Assembly (NCBI RefSeq): GCF_037975245.1
Contig: NC_092574.1
Location: forward strand, 23,375,713 to 23,439,712
DNA length: 64,000 bases
Direction of reading: 5' to 3'
DNA from: Apostichopus japonicus
Taxonomy: Eukaryota; Echinodermata; Holothuroidea; Aspidochirotida; Stichopodidae
Positions within the stretch are counted from its first letter, which is position 1. Every line of letters begins with the position of its first letter. Made by a program: the position numbers and the translations under genes. Below, piece after piece: positions 31,301-43,470 of the stretch. The notes below the pieces were generated by a model, which did not search any database, was not told the DNA's origin, and worked only from the letters and a program-made list of their open reading frames with translations.

Positions 31301-32768
31301 CCAACCTGTATTTTCATTTACGCTTTTCAACATACAAGCAACAATGATCAAATATGGTTTGCTAATATATCGATACAAGGTTATGTGCTGTTGTTGCTTT
31401 TTGGCAATATTCCAAATAAGGGGGAAAAGCAAACGGAGGGATTGAGTATGCCACAAAGTTCAGCACTTTGAATGTCTAAAGTTGTATAATATACCTGCAA
31501 TAATTGACCGGTTTTTGTGTCTTTGGTTGTTGCCCAACCTGTATTTTCATTTACGCTTTTCAACATACAAGCAACAATGATCAAATATGGTTTGCTAATA
31601 TATCGATACAAGGTTATGTGCTGTTGTTGCTTTTTGGCAATATTCCAAATAAGGGGGAAAAGCAAACGAAGGGATTGAGTATGCCACAAAGTTCAGCACT
31701 TTGAATGTCTAAAGTTGTATAATATACCTGCAATAATTGACCGGTTTTTGTGTCTTTGGTTGTTGCCCAACCTGTATTTTCATTTACGCTTTTCAACATA
31801 CAAGCAACAATGATCAAATATGGTTTGCTAATATATCGATACAAGGTTATGTGCTGTTGTTGCTTTTTGGCAATATTCCAAATAAGGGGGAAAGGCAAAC
31901 GAGGTGGATGGTGGATGGGGGTTGGTTGAAAGTTGGAGACAATCATTTCGTGTCTCAAAGTCTCCCCGTATCTCAATGTTTTAAAGTAGGGTTCAAAGGT
32001 CATTACACTTTTTAGTTCTGTAATACGTCACGAAAATATTTGGTTTACTATATAAGCTCTCGACTCGAGGTTTCATGTATAGAGTATTTCTTTACCACAA
32101 GGGTATTTTTTCTCTCTTCAGGTAGGTTATACTCCGCAAATGGAAGCCGCGTTCCGAAAAATTGCTAGGACTGTGATAACCTATTCACTTGTGGCAATCC
32201 TGTTTGTGGCACCGGCTCCGTTCGGGATTCCGGCATTGGTATATGCTATTAAGGTAAACTGTTCATAAAACTGTTTTATTCATATTTTCCTTAAATTTAA
32301 CTACCCTCGCTTGGTTTATGTAAATAGGTTGCTTGAGGGAGGGACGCTGTTTATGGGTACCTCGCATACAATTTGAGAACGACTTAAAAATGAGTGGTCT
32401 TATACGGCCTAATGGACCAAGTCAAGGCCCATTCAGTACGGAAACTCAATAGAACCCTAAAATTCCTAAACGATTTCATTCTTCTTCAATGCAGTCCATA
32501 ATTGTGTTACTTTTGATTACAATAATAATGTATCAAATGGTTGTAAGACATGTATATATTGGACATTAATTTAACTAATGTCGCCATAATCGTGAATAAT
32601 ATACGGTTTCTGTTTCTTACCTGTCATATTTATGACGTTTTACAGGCGCTGAAAGGTTACCGGATTAATTACGCCATGGCACTGGAGGACTTAAACACAG
32701 CACGGTGCTGTGCCTGTGCTGCTATGTGTATTTTTGGACTTATGACTCGTCACTTTATTATCATTTGA
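28310..32768 (+). CDS. Proline-rich two-pass membrane protein, CD225/dispanin-like (gene B), 158 or 227 aa, 4 exons
   Basis: Paralogue of gene A with the same plan. Exons: 28310-28340 (MADQSILLEN plus split codon; 31 nt, the same length as gene A exon 1), 28890-29080 or 28890-29287 (Pro-rich, alternative donors), 32122-32253 (FRKIARTVITYS, then membrane segment 1 ending FGIPALVYAIK), 32646-32768 (KGYRINYAMALEDLNTAR, Cys-rich CCACAAMC segment, short C-terminus, TGA). Intron phases 1, 0, 0 match gene A. GIPALVYAIK and the following Tyr/Ala-rich loop are the most CD225-like part. The second hydrophobic segment is weaker and shorter than in gene A. Clustered cysteines beside it could be palmitoylated, as known in IFITM proteins; inference. 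An AATAAA near 33124 is a candidate polyA signal. Confidence 0.8.
28895..29308 (+). repeat. 207-bp tandem duplication of the proline-rich exon with its splice donor
   Basis: Units start CAACCTGSCGTGGACGATAC at 28895 and 29102 and differ at only a few sites. Each contains the donor AGA|GTAAGT (GT at 29081 and 29288), but only the first has an acceptor. 207 bp is 69 codons, so the long exon stays in frame. Confidence 0.93.
29690..31905. repeat. 233-bp satellite, about 9.5 copies, in gene B intron 2
   Basis: The unit includes AATTGACCGGTTTTTGTGTC, TTTTCATTYACGCTTTTCAA, AACAATGATCAAATA and TTTTTGGCAATATTCCAAAT. The four right-hand units (period exactly 233 bp, e.g. 31038, 31271, 31504, 31737) are almost identical. 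The left-hand units vary in length (about 233-242 bp) and sequence. Both strands carry artefactual reading frames of 66-110 codons. The array ends inside a unit at about 31905. Confidence 0.95.
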
Positions 32769-33224
32769 TCGGCTCCGCAGCTCTGACGCTTACCACGTAC
32801 ATAGAGGGCTGTTAACGAGTTATTCCACAAACGGGGGGGGGGGGGGGGGAGGAGGGGAGGGAGGGAGAAGGGAGGGGTACCCTGAATCTCAAGTACAAAC
32901 AAATTGATGTAGATTCTGTAAATAATCCTATAGGTATACTGAACGTGTAGTGTGCGAACGTAATCTTCGCATACGCCGAATTGTTACAGTCCGGTTTATA
33001 AGCTATATGCAAAATATATAGTTTAAATACCATGTGTCTTTTCTCAGACTCCAGGCTTACACATAAATATATATATTAAATGAAAAATGAAAATTGATAC
33101 ACGTGTTATAACATTAATTATAAAATAAAAGCCTAAGATTATGCACACGTGGTTGTGTATTTTGTATGCAAGACGTTACATATATGGTAAAAGACAACTG
33201 GCAGTGCTCGGTTTCATTTTAATA
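32769..33224 (+). other. Gene B 3' UTR and flank
   Basis: Contains a G-run at 32834-32850 and AATAAA at about 33124. Nothing else recognised. Confidence 0.45.
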
Positions 33225-33515
33225 ATAATCAGCAGTTATTTTTACGACGCTTAAGCGACCAAAATATGTGGGAGAAACCCGTAAGGGCTTTTGTGTTACA
33301 ACTAACACGTCGGGTGGCTTCCAATTTACCATTTCAACTCAAATTTGAAATTTTTGAAATTTAGAATGTCATTTCAGATGGGAAAACTGTAGGTGCTCTT
33401 TGATGAAAAACCCACCTTACTATGACCCGGCCGGGGATCGAACCCCTAACCTTCCAATAGGTAAGCCTCATTGCTTCAATGCCAACGCCTTTATCCACTC
33501 GGCCACAGCACCCGT
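33225..33515 (-). repeat. tRNA-derived SINE
   Basis: Read on the minus strand from about 33515: GGTGCTGTGGCCGAGTGGAT (A box in TGGCCGAGTGG), then GGGGTTCGATCCCC (B box with a perfect T-arm). The rest is a non-tRNA body including GTGGGTTTTTCATCAAAGAG. The tRNA-like head has a long variable region, as in Ser/Leu-type tRNAs. It is unrelated to the 372-bp tRNA-containing repeats. The 3' end is placed only approximately. Confidence 0.75.
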
Positions 33516-36500
33516 AATATGTTATGTTACGGATATTCATTGCTGAAATTTTGTTACACAAAGATTTGGTAACTTTTGACAATGTGATGTTGTGCTAAAC
33601 AATGTTTCAAACAGGTAAGGTCATTCCCGTAAGGAGAACACATTGGACTGATCTTGTCCAAGATTATTGAATAAAATAAGATACAAACCCAACCTTTAAT
33701 CATTGACTTATATGCCGGAGAAGTTTCCCCCGAAAACTAAAAAGAAAATCATGTTCCATGATGTGGAAGATACCCTAGTTATAAAGTTTCGTCTTGTAAC
33801 TGTCATTTTGTAAATCTGTGATGTCATAGAGCCACTAGGATCTGGGAGCCTTTCATGATTTCTCTCTGCTTCATTTTTATTTTATTTTATTTTGTTTTGT
33901 TTTATTATTTTTGTTCAATTTTCAAAGGTAAAATGTACACAGTGTTGTCACATATCCACCACTTTAAATTCAGCATTGGGAAAATCCATCCCCATTAGTG
34001 AAAATACAAATATTGTGTTAACTTAAGAGCAAGGTATATAATGGAAGTGAAACACATAGCGCTGGATGATGTCACGTTTAGACTTGATTAAGTCCTCAGC
34101 CTGGTTTGTGAAAGAACATTAAAATCTTTGACAACTCCCAAATGAAATAACAATTGTCTTAGCTACATGTCTGTGGAAGTTCTTCGTGACAAGTATTTCT
34201 GTCATATATAGACTATAGTTATGATCGAACGGTTGTATGTCCTTTAGGCTGGCGGCGTCTGTGTACGTCTTCGTTTACTGCGACAAGCGACTTATATCTC
34301 GAGTGTTCTGTGACAGCATCACTCTGAGCTTAAAGCAGTTGGTTATATGTCGGCGTATTTGGTGGATATGTTATATTTTACCAGAAAGTACCGTTAAATC
34401 AAAGAGAAATATAAGGAAAGTGCCCTATATAGGGCCCCTAACGCCAATGGACCTCCGTAAACACTTCCAAGCAAGGCATGGGGTCATTCCTACAAATGTA
34501 AACGTTGGGGTGGGGTGGGAGGGTGGAGGTGTTATTCTCATACAGAATACTAAAAAAACATAGACATTCCTTGATAGAATGAGTGGTAATGTCCAAATGC
34601 AGCTTGTTCAGAAAACCAACGAAAAATACAAGTCTCGACATGTGACATAACATCTTTTGTAATTCTGTAAATGTAAATATGATTCGTATAAAAAATTATA
34701 AATAAATACAACCAAAAGGGAAAATGAAAAACGAAAAAATTGAAATTAATTTCTCCTCCATTATTTATCACTTAAACGATCTTGCATCTTGGATGGTGTA
34801 CAGTTTCAAATTTCACTACAGATGTTGTAAAGCTTAAACACAAAACACATTTATATAATGTGAGTGTTTTCATTTTCTGAAGCTTCTAAATTTCGAGCAG
34901 AAATAAAGTGAAAATTTTACAGCAAAATATTTTGTAAAATGAAACCGATCCAAATGAATTTCTGTTTTTTTTCTTTCTTTTATCCATCTTGAGCTGATGT
35001 CCTCTGATCCGATGTCCTTAATCCCACACCGCCTCATCCCAACCAACCGCACACAGCTTCACACGGACACCACAAACACCACCTGTTTCTACATGAATTC
35101 AAAACCGCGTAAAAGTTTTTGAGTTCATTATATTGTTCATTGTACTTATATATAGGTGTTTTCAAGCAATGTTAGTTCACAAATGCATCTAGTGATTTTT
35201 TTATATTCACTTGTGAAAACATAGCTCTACGAAACATTAATCAAAGAATGATTATGTTTCGTACCAAATCAAGAAAAAAATCACTTTGAGCCAACATCAT
35301 TCCTTAAACTGTAAAATAGAACCATTCTTCCCCACCCGCCCCCCCCCCCCGAAAGCTTTGACTCCTACACATGCTCGGGCACGCCCAAATATTCTTCTCG
35401 GCCACGGCGGGCCTTTTTTTATTAAGTTAACTTTTTTTAAAACTTTTTCATCCCCCTCCCCTCCCCTTTTTTTACAGTGGATTATTTCATCTATTCACAA
35501 ACCACCAAGCATGCGCAATAGTTCATCCTTTGTTTATCCCCCGCCTATATACCTCCATCTCTATCCATATTCGTATCAATATTTTCACATATATATTCTA
35601 TAGTAGCTTGAGATAATAGATTTACATTGTCACACGCAGTTCCACAGGCTCTGATTTAATTTGACTACCGTCAGAACAATCATATCGAGGCAAGGGTTTC
35701 ATGCGTACCATTCTAAGAGTGATTTCGGAATATTACAAATGCCATTATATATAATGATCGATTCTAGCCAGTATACATTGAAACAACGGTCAAGTCTGTC
35801 TGTAGGATAAGTAACTTTCCGGTTTTGGCCGGGGACAAAATACAAAAGGAATCAAATTTAAGCTCGTTTATGGCATCGGTTTAAGAAGAAGAAGAAAAAG
35901 AAGAATTTTCAACAGATTGGCATCTCCGTTTCCCAGAACACACTAGGTAAGTATTACAAATAGTATTCTGCTTTTGTCTTGGTGGAACCTATAGTTGTAA
36001 TAACATAAATGTAATTTTATAAAATATAAATCGAAGCAAACGTTACGGTACCTGTTAAAAAAAAGTATCAATTTTATTTACAATCGTGTAATTTATTTTA
36101 CCTATTTTTTTCTGCTCTAAATATATAGTTTTCTTCTCTCAAACAGTTGTATAATTATGATCTTATTTGTATTTTTAATCTACTTTAAGATTGCTTCCAC
36201 CTAGAATTATCTGCTGGTGAGAGTAGAAGTACTGATATAAATGTTTCATTTCCAAAACCCGTTTCAGCATGAGTGATTTGCTCTTAATAATTATAGTCTG
36301 TTATGTTTTGACGTAAATAAACATGAACGCAAAAACATATAATTTGATCTCTAAACTATATAAATTAGAGCAGAAATATAAACGATAAAATTGTTTTTTT
36401 TTTAATTTTTAACTTAGCAAGCCTTTAATCTGTTCATATTGGTAAATTGAATTAATTTTTTTGCGATGGCATAACTTTTATCTTTTGGTTTAAATCACGA

Positions 36501-37330
36501 AATAATACAATAATTGTAACCATTAGCAACTTAAACATCGAAAGGTTTATGTTTTGGTGAATGTATTTCGAGTATTTAAAATAACCCAGACAAATTATAA
36601 ACACTCTCTCTTTGAGAGAAAAAAAGACAAAACAAAAACTAATATATATCAAAGATAATAACTCAAAGTAATTCACTTAATCATTCAATCTGAAACGTCA
36701 TTATGACGTATACATTAAATATTATGCATGACCTCGTTATCGAAAATACAGGACTTGTGGAACCACTGTAAACAGATTGCATCACTTAAATCAAATCTCT
36801 TTTGCAGTAGTGCTCTTAATGTATCTTTATTATTACTTCCGTACATGCGTTAGGTAGAATGCCCTTGTTTTACCGATTTGGTCAATATTGTGCATTAAGA
36901 AGATGATAGCCAGCTTTTGTTTTATGTATCTACGACTAATTAACTTAATGTCAGCAGCATTGAGTTGGCTCCAGTGCAGCAAACTGTTCAGCCGAGAATA
37001 ATTCTAATCTTTGGGACTTTTAGACTTATATCACTGATTGCTTCAGCAAAATATAAATCGGAGAAAAAAACAAAAAGGCAATCTTCATCATCTGGTCGTT
37101 ACTACTTCATTTTGTTGATTAAAGATTATGTAAATGAAGGGTAAATTTATGCAGAATTGTAACTCTTAGTCCCTGTAAAATGGAAACAGGATATGTATAG
37201 ATGTTTTTCTTCTCTAGGTTTTATGATATGGTTTACCTTAAGATATGTTAGGTGCGGGACATAATACCCTTCATACAACGAGACTATTACGTCAGCATTA
37301 CGTCAGCTTTTAATGCACTCAAGGTTAATG
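33516..37330. other. Intergenic, no gene seen
   Basis: No convincing exon or RNA gene. A CACTAG|GTAAGT sequence at about 35945 after a purine-rich stretch could be a 5' UTR donor for the GPCR at 42008, but this is only a possibility. A C-run is at about 35340 and G-runs at about 34505-34530. Confidence 0.35.
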
Positions 37331-37379
37331 TTATATATATATATATATATGATATATATATATGATATATATATATATG

Positions 37380-37430
<51 letters not shown>
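37331..37430. repeat. (TA)n microsatellite with GATA interruptions
   Basis: Lies just outside the left inverted terminus of the Penelope-like element. Confidence 0.95.
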
Positions 37431-37432
<2 letters not shown>

Positions 37433-37439
37433 TGATGGC

Positions 37440-39062
37440 GTGTGTTGGAAAGTAAGAAATATCTGGAAAGGAAAAAAATGATACTTTCATTTCCAACTTT
37501 ATTACTTAGAACGTTAAATAGATAACAAAATATTTCGAGCGTTAACACGGCTCTTCTTCAGTTGTACACCAATATCCCCCATAGCGAAGGTGTCCTGGCT
37601 TGTAATAAGATGATGGTGTCTAATGATGTCACCCAACATGGTGAGATCTCGCAGCTCATTAAGTTTATACTTGAGCATAATAATTTTACCTTCAATGGTC
37701 GCCATTATCTGCAAACCAAAGGCACAGCCATGGGTACCCGAATGGCCCCCTCATATGCTAATATTTTTATGCATTACCTGGAACAAGAATTACTTTCTTC
37801 ATCCTCTTACAAACCATGTCTCTATGTATGTTATATTGATGATATTTTTATGTAATGGGTTAATGTAATGGGCGAACAAGAACTTGACAACTTTTTCACG
37901 TTTGCCAATGATTTTCCCGATTCCATAAAGTTTACCACCGAACGGTCCACAAAGCAAATACCCTTCCTCGATGTACTCGTCATGATCGAAGATCACAAAA
38001 TAGAGACATCGGTGTATGCCAAACCCACTGATAGGCACTCTTATCTCCACTTTAATAGTTTTCATCCCCGCCACACCAAAAATTCCATTGTCTAAAGCCA
38101 GTTACTCAGATACCGGCGTATCTGCTCACATGACCAAACTTTTCTTAATAAGGCCATTGAACTGTTTGATTTCTTCCTTCAAAGGGGATACCCGTACCGA
38201 ATACTTAACTTCCACCTCAAACGGGTTCTGTCTCTACAACGATCTAGTCTCCTAACCTATCGTAAAAAAGCTGTTTCTGATAGACTACCCCTCGTTGTCA
38301 CCTACCACCCCTGCCTTCGCCCCCTTTTCAATGAAATCAAACAATCTTGGGGCACTCTAGGTTCGGACCCCACAATAGCTGAACTCTTCAAAGCCCCCCT
38401 GTCATAGCCTATGGACAACCACGTAACATCCGCTCAGTGCTGGTTCGCACTAATCTCGCCCCACCCAGTAATGAACCTGAGAGTGGTAACATCCCCTGTA
38501 ACAAACCTAGATGCTTGGTGTGCACACACCTCGACCCCTCCCCCGCTTTCCTCCACCGGGCCTCAGGCACTACTCTGAGACCTGGTAGATTTGGTTGCGA
38601 CTCAGCCAATGTCATCTACCTGCTGTATTGTTGCAAGTGCCCCCAGGTCACCTATATTGGCGAAACCAGCACAAAGTTCAGACTCCGCTTCAATAATCAC
38701 AAACTAAGTATCCGCAAAAATAACCCAGGTTTCCCTGTTGCCGAACATTTTAATCTCCCCAATCACAACTTATCTGACCTCAAATTTGTCATTCTCTACG
38801 GCTTCTTCAAAACCGCTCATGAAAGAAGCAACCGGGAACTAAAAACTATCTTACGCCTCAACACACACAACAATGGGCTCAACAGGGATCTCTCGTTTAT
38901 GAGCATACATGCTAAGCTAAATACCAATAAGGTCTAGTTTCCTCCATTTCATTAGTATAACTGAAGAAGAGCCGTGTTAACGCTCGAAATATTTTGTTAT
39001 CTAGTTAACGTTCTAAGTAATAAAGTTGGAAATGAAAGTATCATTTTTTTCCACTTTTTTCC
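37440..39062 (+). mobile_element. Penelope-like retroelement, 5'-truncated, with inverted termini
   Basis: Retroelement fossil. Parts: the C-terminal half of a Penelope-type RT (YTNIPHSEG, KGTAMGTRMAPSYANIFM, YIDDIF blocks), a connecting region (IPFLDVLVMIEDHKIETSVY and following) and a GIY-YIG endonuclease domain (VIYLLYCCKC, then YIGETSTKFRLRFNNH) to about 38936. About 90 bp at the left (about 37475-37562) is the inverted copy of about 38957-39050, a known Penelope terminal arrangement. (TA)n tracts flank both sides. It is broken (the RT N-terminal half is absent and there are a few further breaks) but looks moderately young, with long stretches still readable. Confidence 0.9.
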
Positions 39063-39142
39063 TGTGGATATATATATATATATATATATATTAGTAAATC
39101 AATTGATTTACTATATATCTGTCATACCACTTGCTACACATT

Positions 39143-39225
<83 letters not shown>
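39063..39225. repeat. (TA)n microsatellites
   Basis: TA arrays at about 39067-39092 and 39146-39222, abutting the right terminus of the Penelope-like element. Confidence 0.95.
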
Positions 39226-41993
39226 CCTTATTTATTTATTCGTGGCGGTTTCTACAGCCATTGGGATCAGGAACAAGTAGGTTCAGCGATAATATATACG
39301 GGAAGAATAATAAGTTATTGTCATTTTCATAGTATCCAGTATACATATGAACATACATACCTCAAGTATAGTAGGCCCGGTGACTTCGCCACCCCCCCCC
39401 CCTCCACACCCTCTGTCATATCGCCTACTTCCAGGAGTCTAGAAATACCTTGCAGGGTCAGAAGCACACAGGAAGATACCTGTTCTTAATATTTTTTATT
39501 TAACTTTTACCATACCAGTGTAGCAGTTTCATGATTTCATGGTTCAGAAACACACAGGGAGGTACCTTTTTTATCTCTTTTTTCTTTAATCAGTTTGTGA
39601 GTTTCGTGGTTTCTATCAATACTAATGACCTTGCATCTTGTTTCTGAAATGTTTTCCATAAAAAAGATGAAAATGTTTTCCATTATACTCTTTGACCGTG
39701 ACAAAACTACGTCATAAGCAGCATATATAAAGTTTCATTATGTTTACCAGATAAATTTAAGTTCCTTTGAATCATGATACAAGATGGATCTATTCAGATC
39801 AGTATTTATATTCTTGTATTCAATGCTAGATAATTGCCATCCATACATTGCAAAAACCATATACTAATGAAGGCATGCCCTCATTTAAATTGACTTCATT
39901 TACTCATAAAAAAAACCCCAACAACATTGCCCTGTTTTCTTGGTTCGTCATTATATTTCTCTGATAACTTTGATATTTTGTTAATGGAAATTGGGAAATG
40001 GGTTTTTGTTAATTGATTTCCCTTTCCGTATTGAACTATCTATATAAAGTGATCTTCTAAATAGCAAGAAATAGTTATTATTGTTACTTTAGATGCTGTT
40101 CAAAACGTGTTCTTTTCATTTGACAATGGAAAAAAAAATGTATAGCTATGTGTGGGCAGAGAAGTGGACAGAGAACACACACAGACAGAGAGAGAAATAA
40201 AACAAAAGAACACGAAGAGAGGTTTTCAGTTTCACTGGGCAATTTGAAATTTCTCATTTGCTGCGATTTTAAGATAGAAAAGACTTACTTGTGGTGAGAG
40301 ACATAAATCGGAATGCAATTAACCATTTTAGCATTAAAGAATGACTTAAGACCAAAAAGTCTAGTCTTGATATGTGAAAGGCCAAGAAGAAATTCATCTG
40401 AATTTAAAGCCTATTCAACTCAAACATGATGCATGCTAAATCTATGGAACGCTCATTGAAGGCCATAATTATATAACCTATTCTATATACATTGTTACTC
40501 CAATGGTTTTGTTATATTAATTATAGAAATCAACCAAAATTACTTTTTTTTTATATTAATGAAAGAAATCAATGTTTTAAAATATTTTTCTTATTGAATT
40601 ATAGAAATCAACCAAAATATGTTGTTTTAACTTTTTGAATTACACAGAGCATGCACCCTCGGCTGACATTCGACATCATTAGTCCAAGTTGACAAGTTGA
40701 CAAAAAACTCCTTGTAAAAGTTTTGAGGCCTTTTATAAGTCTTATTTTTTTTCTTATTAGGGTTTGTGTTGTATCTGAGGAATGTGACCTAATGGTCAGT
40801 CAGTTAAGCTAATTAGTCCAGCCGCTTTTATGACTGACCTCAACGTCTTAAAAGTTTTACTTTCCACTAGTTAAAAAGTGGTATAGAAATAAGCGTGGAC
40901 TGACAGCACTGTCTTATTTAGCGGTCTATAACATACAAATGGCCTAAGGTCATTCTTTAAACAATTTTCTGTTCAACAGCTTTCTATATACTAAGAATGA
41001 AAACACTGCTTGTTCTGCTTTGAACAATAAACACTAGATGAAAAAGAGGTGTACTTTGTTAAAAAGCATATTAAATAACTGCCTGGCTGAAAATGCTATG
41101 AACAACACGGACTTATAGATATGAAACCAAACTAATAAAATTGTATTTTTTCTTTTATATATATCTATACTCCTTTCATTCTTCTTCAACTCAACTTTCC
41201 GTGCTTTATTAATACGAGCTTAATACAATACAAGCAAATACAATAGACAGTGGTGACGTTATGCAATTTCGATAATGAAATTATTCGTATCGATTCGACG
41301 AAGTCAAGTTTTTGTACGTTTTTAATATTTTTTAATAAAAAGGTAGTGAACAAAAGAGCTGACGAGTGATTTGACACTCCTGATATTTATTCACAATCAC
41401 AATACTTATTCTTTTACATGAAATGCCAAACGTTCTTATCTTAATTTATTAAAAAATGCAAGGGGAGGGGGGGGGGGGACTGCAGCTTGTCAACTAAAGC
41501 TATCATATCATAAAGGCAAGAAAATAAAAATACAGTTGCAGTCAAAATTGCACTTTTGACATAAACAAAGGATTCCGAGATAGCGAATCATTGATTGATT
41601 CAAACTGCGCATGTGCATGTCATGATACCAAATTCCATCAAGCGATGAAAGCGCAATGACACACTATGGAAATTTGCCCGTTTCCTCATTGATTCATGGT
41701 TTGGGTGAGCAAGGCATGCAGTTTGAAGCCTTTCGAAAATGTTTGAAGCGGGAATTGTTAATTGAATATAAGTTTCATATATTTTTGTGTACATTTTATA
41801 TGTATGACATTATGAATATTTGCAAGTTTCCTCCTCTGGTTTTGGTATTTTTGGTGAGTATTTTGATTGGCGTAATATACACCAAATATTAATGTGTAAT
41901 ATAACAGATAATATATATACTATATATATATATATATTATCACCTATAAAAATGCTTTGACGTCATTATTGTGTTTCTTTTTTATCTTGAACA
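39226..41993. other. Upstream flank of GPCR 2, no gene seen
   Basis: A C-run lies at about 39390, with a short repeated phrase around AGAAACACACAGGRAG (about 39460 and 39547) and a G-run at 41462-41480. A pyrimidine tract plus AACAG at about 41977-41994 just before the GPCR start looks like a splice acceptor, so a non-coding 5' exon probably lies in this stretch or further left. Confidence 0.4.
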
Positions 41994-42007
41994 GGTACAT
42001 TAACCAA

Positions 42008-43213
42008 ATGGCAGCTTACGTAATAGTAGCGGTCGTCTTCAATATCGTGGTGTTCTTGATTGGATTTTTCGGTAACAGCTTAGTGGTATACGTTTACACC
42101 AAGAAACGGGTTCAGTCCAGTACAACAATATTGATAAGAACTCTGGCATTTTCTGATCTTTTGGTTTGTCTGTTGCGACTCGGAGCCGTATATCACTGGA
42201 CTCACGAAACGAGCTACACAGTCAAATTTCTCTGCCCTCTATTCCTTAGTTCAAGTTTCTTTTCAGTTTTCAGTTCTGTGTTTGTAACTGTAGCCATTGC
42301 CGTCGACCGCTTTTACGCTGTCTGTCGTGCTGGTCGAAGGGGTATCACCCCGTTTCTCGCACGGGTAGTTTCAGTGGGATGCGTTTCGGTCGCAGTTTTG
42401 TTGGCCTCACCTGCACTGTATGTATACGGTACTGTCACTGTGTCGCCAAACGTGAGTGTTTGTACAGCAATTCACCCAGTGCCTGTCTTAGTCATACAGG
42501 GACTCTTAGTGCGTATATGTTACGTCATCTCCATTACAATTATTACAGTAATGTACATCCGGGTATACATTACCATCCGCTCCAAGGCAAAGGTACTCGC
42601 ACGACATCGCAGAACTGATCCTAGTCACGGTACAATCGCTGACACATCCACAGCGGTGGTTGGGCAACATACAACTGGCAGTCTGGACGAAGACGATATG
42701 AATACTTTAACGACGACAGCAGCACCACCTGCTTCCGTTGACATTTTGCCTAACACAGTTGCTCAATGCACTAATGATAGGCCTATTCACCTAACTAATG
42801 CAACGGATGACACTGTGCAGCCATCTGGAAATCGTCAAACTACATCAAAACCTGAAACTGGCACGTTGAAAGTAATAACGACAGTGAGCAATAACAATAT
42901 CCCAAGATTGCAAGCAACATCTAAAGGGAAATTACAGAGGAGGACAACATTTATGTTACTCATGACAACGATTGTTCTTTTTGTCACCTGGTTGCCGTCT
43001 ACGTATCTGCGGTATATTTCCAGAGATACGAGAGCGGCCATTATTAACAGTGGTCCATTAGCTCACTCGCTGTTAATAATGGGAGAATATCTCTTCTTTA
43101 TTAACAATGCCATTAATCCAGTCATTTATGCATTCGTTAATCGGAGGTTTAGAGAAGATTGTCGAAAGGTGTTCCTACAGGTTAAGAGAAGATTTCTCAG
43201 TAGGCCTTTTTGA
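42008..43213 (+). CDS. Rhodopsin-class (class A) GPCR, single coding exon, about 401 aa
   Basis: A plasma-membrane seven-helix receptor. I prefer the Met at 42008 over one 17 codons upstream because the earlier Met lies in what looks like a splice acceptor (pyrimidine tract ending AACAG at 41994). Numbered from the upstream Met: GN in TM1 (N40), FSDLL (D67), Cys93 and Cys169 for the disulfide, DRF at 117-119 in place of DRY, TWLP at 344-347 (Thr instead of the usual Cys before W), NPVIY at 387-391. ICL3 is very long (about 120 residues) and rich in Thr, Ser and Asn. The tail is short and basic. It is reminiscent of peptide or amine receptors of the CCK/orexin-like type, but no ligand can be assigned. 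Intact frame. Its 3' end has been duplicated twice downstream. Confidence 0.9.
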   Translation: MAAYVIVAVVFNIVVFLIGFFGNSLVVYVYTKKRVQSSTTILIRTLAFSDLLVCLLRLGAVYHWTHETSYTVKFLCPLFLSSSFFSVFSSVFVTVAIAVDRFYAVCRAGRRGITPFLARVVSVGCVSVAVLLASPALYVYGTVTVSPNVSVCTAIHPVPVLVIQGLLVRICYVISITIITVMYIRVYITIRSKAKVLARHRRTDPSHGTIADTSTAVVGQHTTGSLDEDDMNTLTTTAAPPASVDILPNTVAQCTNDRPIHLTNATDDTVQPSGNRQTTSKPETGTLKVITTVSNNNIPRLQATSKGKLQRRTTFMLLMTTIVLFVTWLPSTYLRYISRDTRAAIINSGPLAHSLLIMGEYLFFINNAINPVIYAFVNRRFREDCRKVFLQVKRRFLSRPF

Positions 43214-43470
43214 TATCGTTAAAAACTGAAAGGAACATGATGCCAAAGCATCAGGAAAAATGAACGAAAGATCTGTTGAACGTTGCTGATTTTGCTTCTT
43301 TAGTTTTAAACATTTCAGTTCACACGAGAGAAATTGTATTTTTTTTTGTTACATTTTTCTTTAATTATTTTTTATTTTTACGTCTCCGATAGTACAGGTA
43401 AGTGTTTCTTTGCGTATTACTCTCATAGAGTTATATGAACGATAAGCTCCAAAGTTAGCTTTAACCGGCA

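Noticed and set aside
29690-31905. Possible CRISPR array or multigene cluster
   Set aside because: Units are 233 bp and contiguous with no short spacers, the setting is eukaryotic, and the repeated ~66-110 codon frames occur on both strands of a satellite.
41656-41892. Small protein upstream of GPCR 2
   Set aside because: No domain and no homology recognised. It is probably the 5' flank or intron of the receptor gene.
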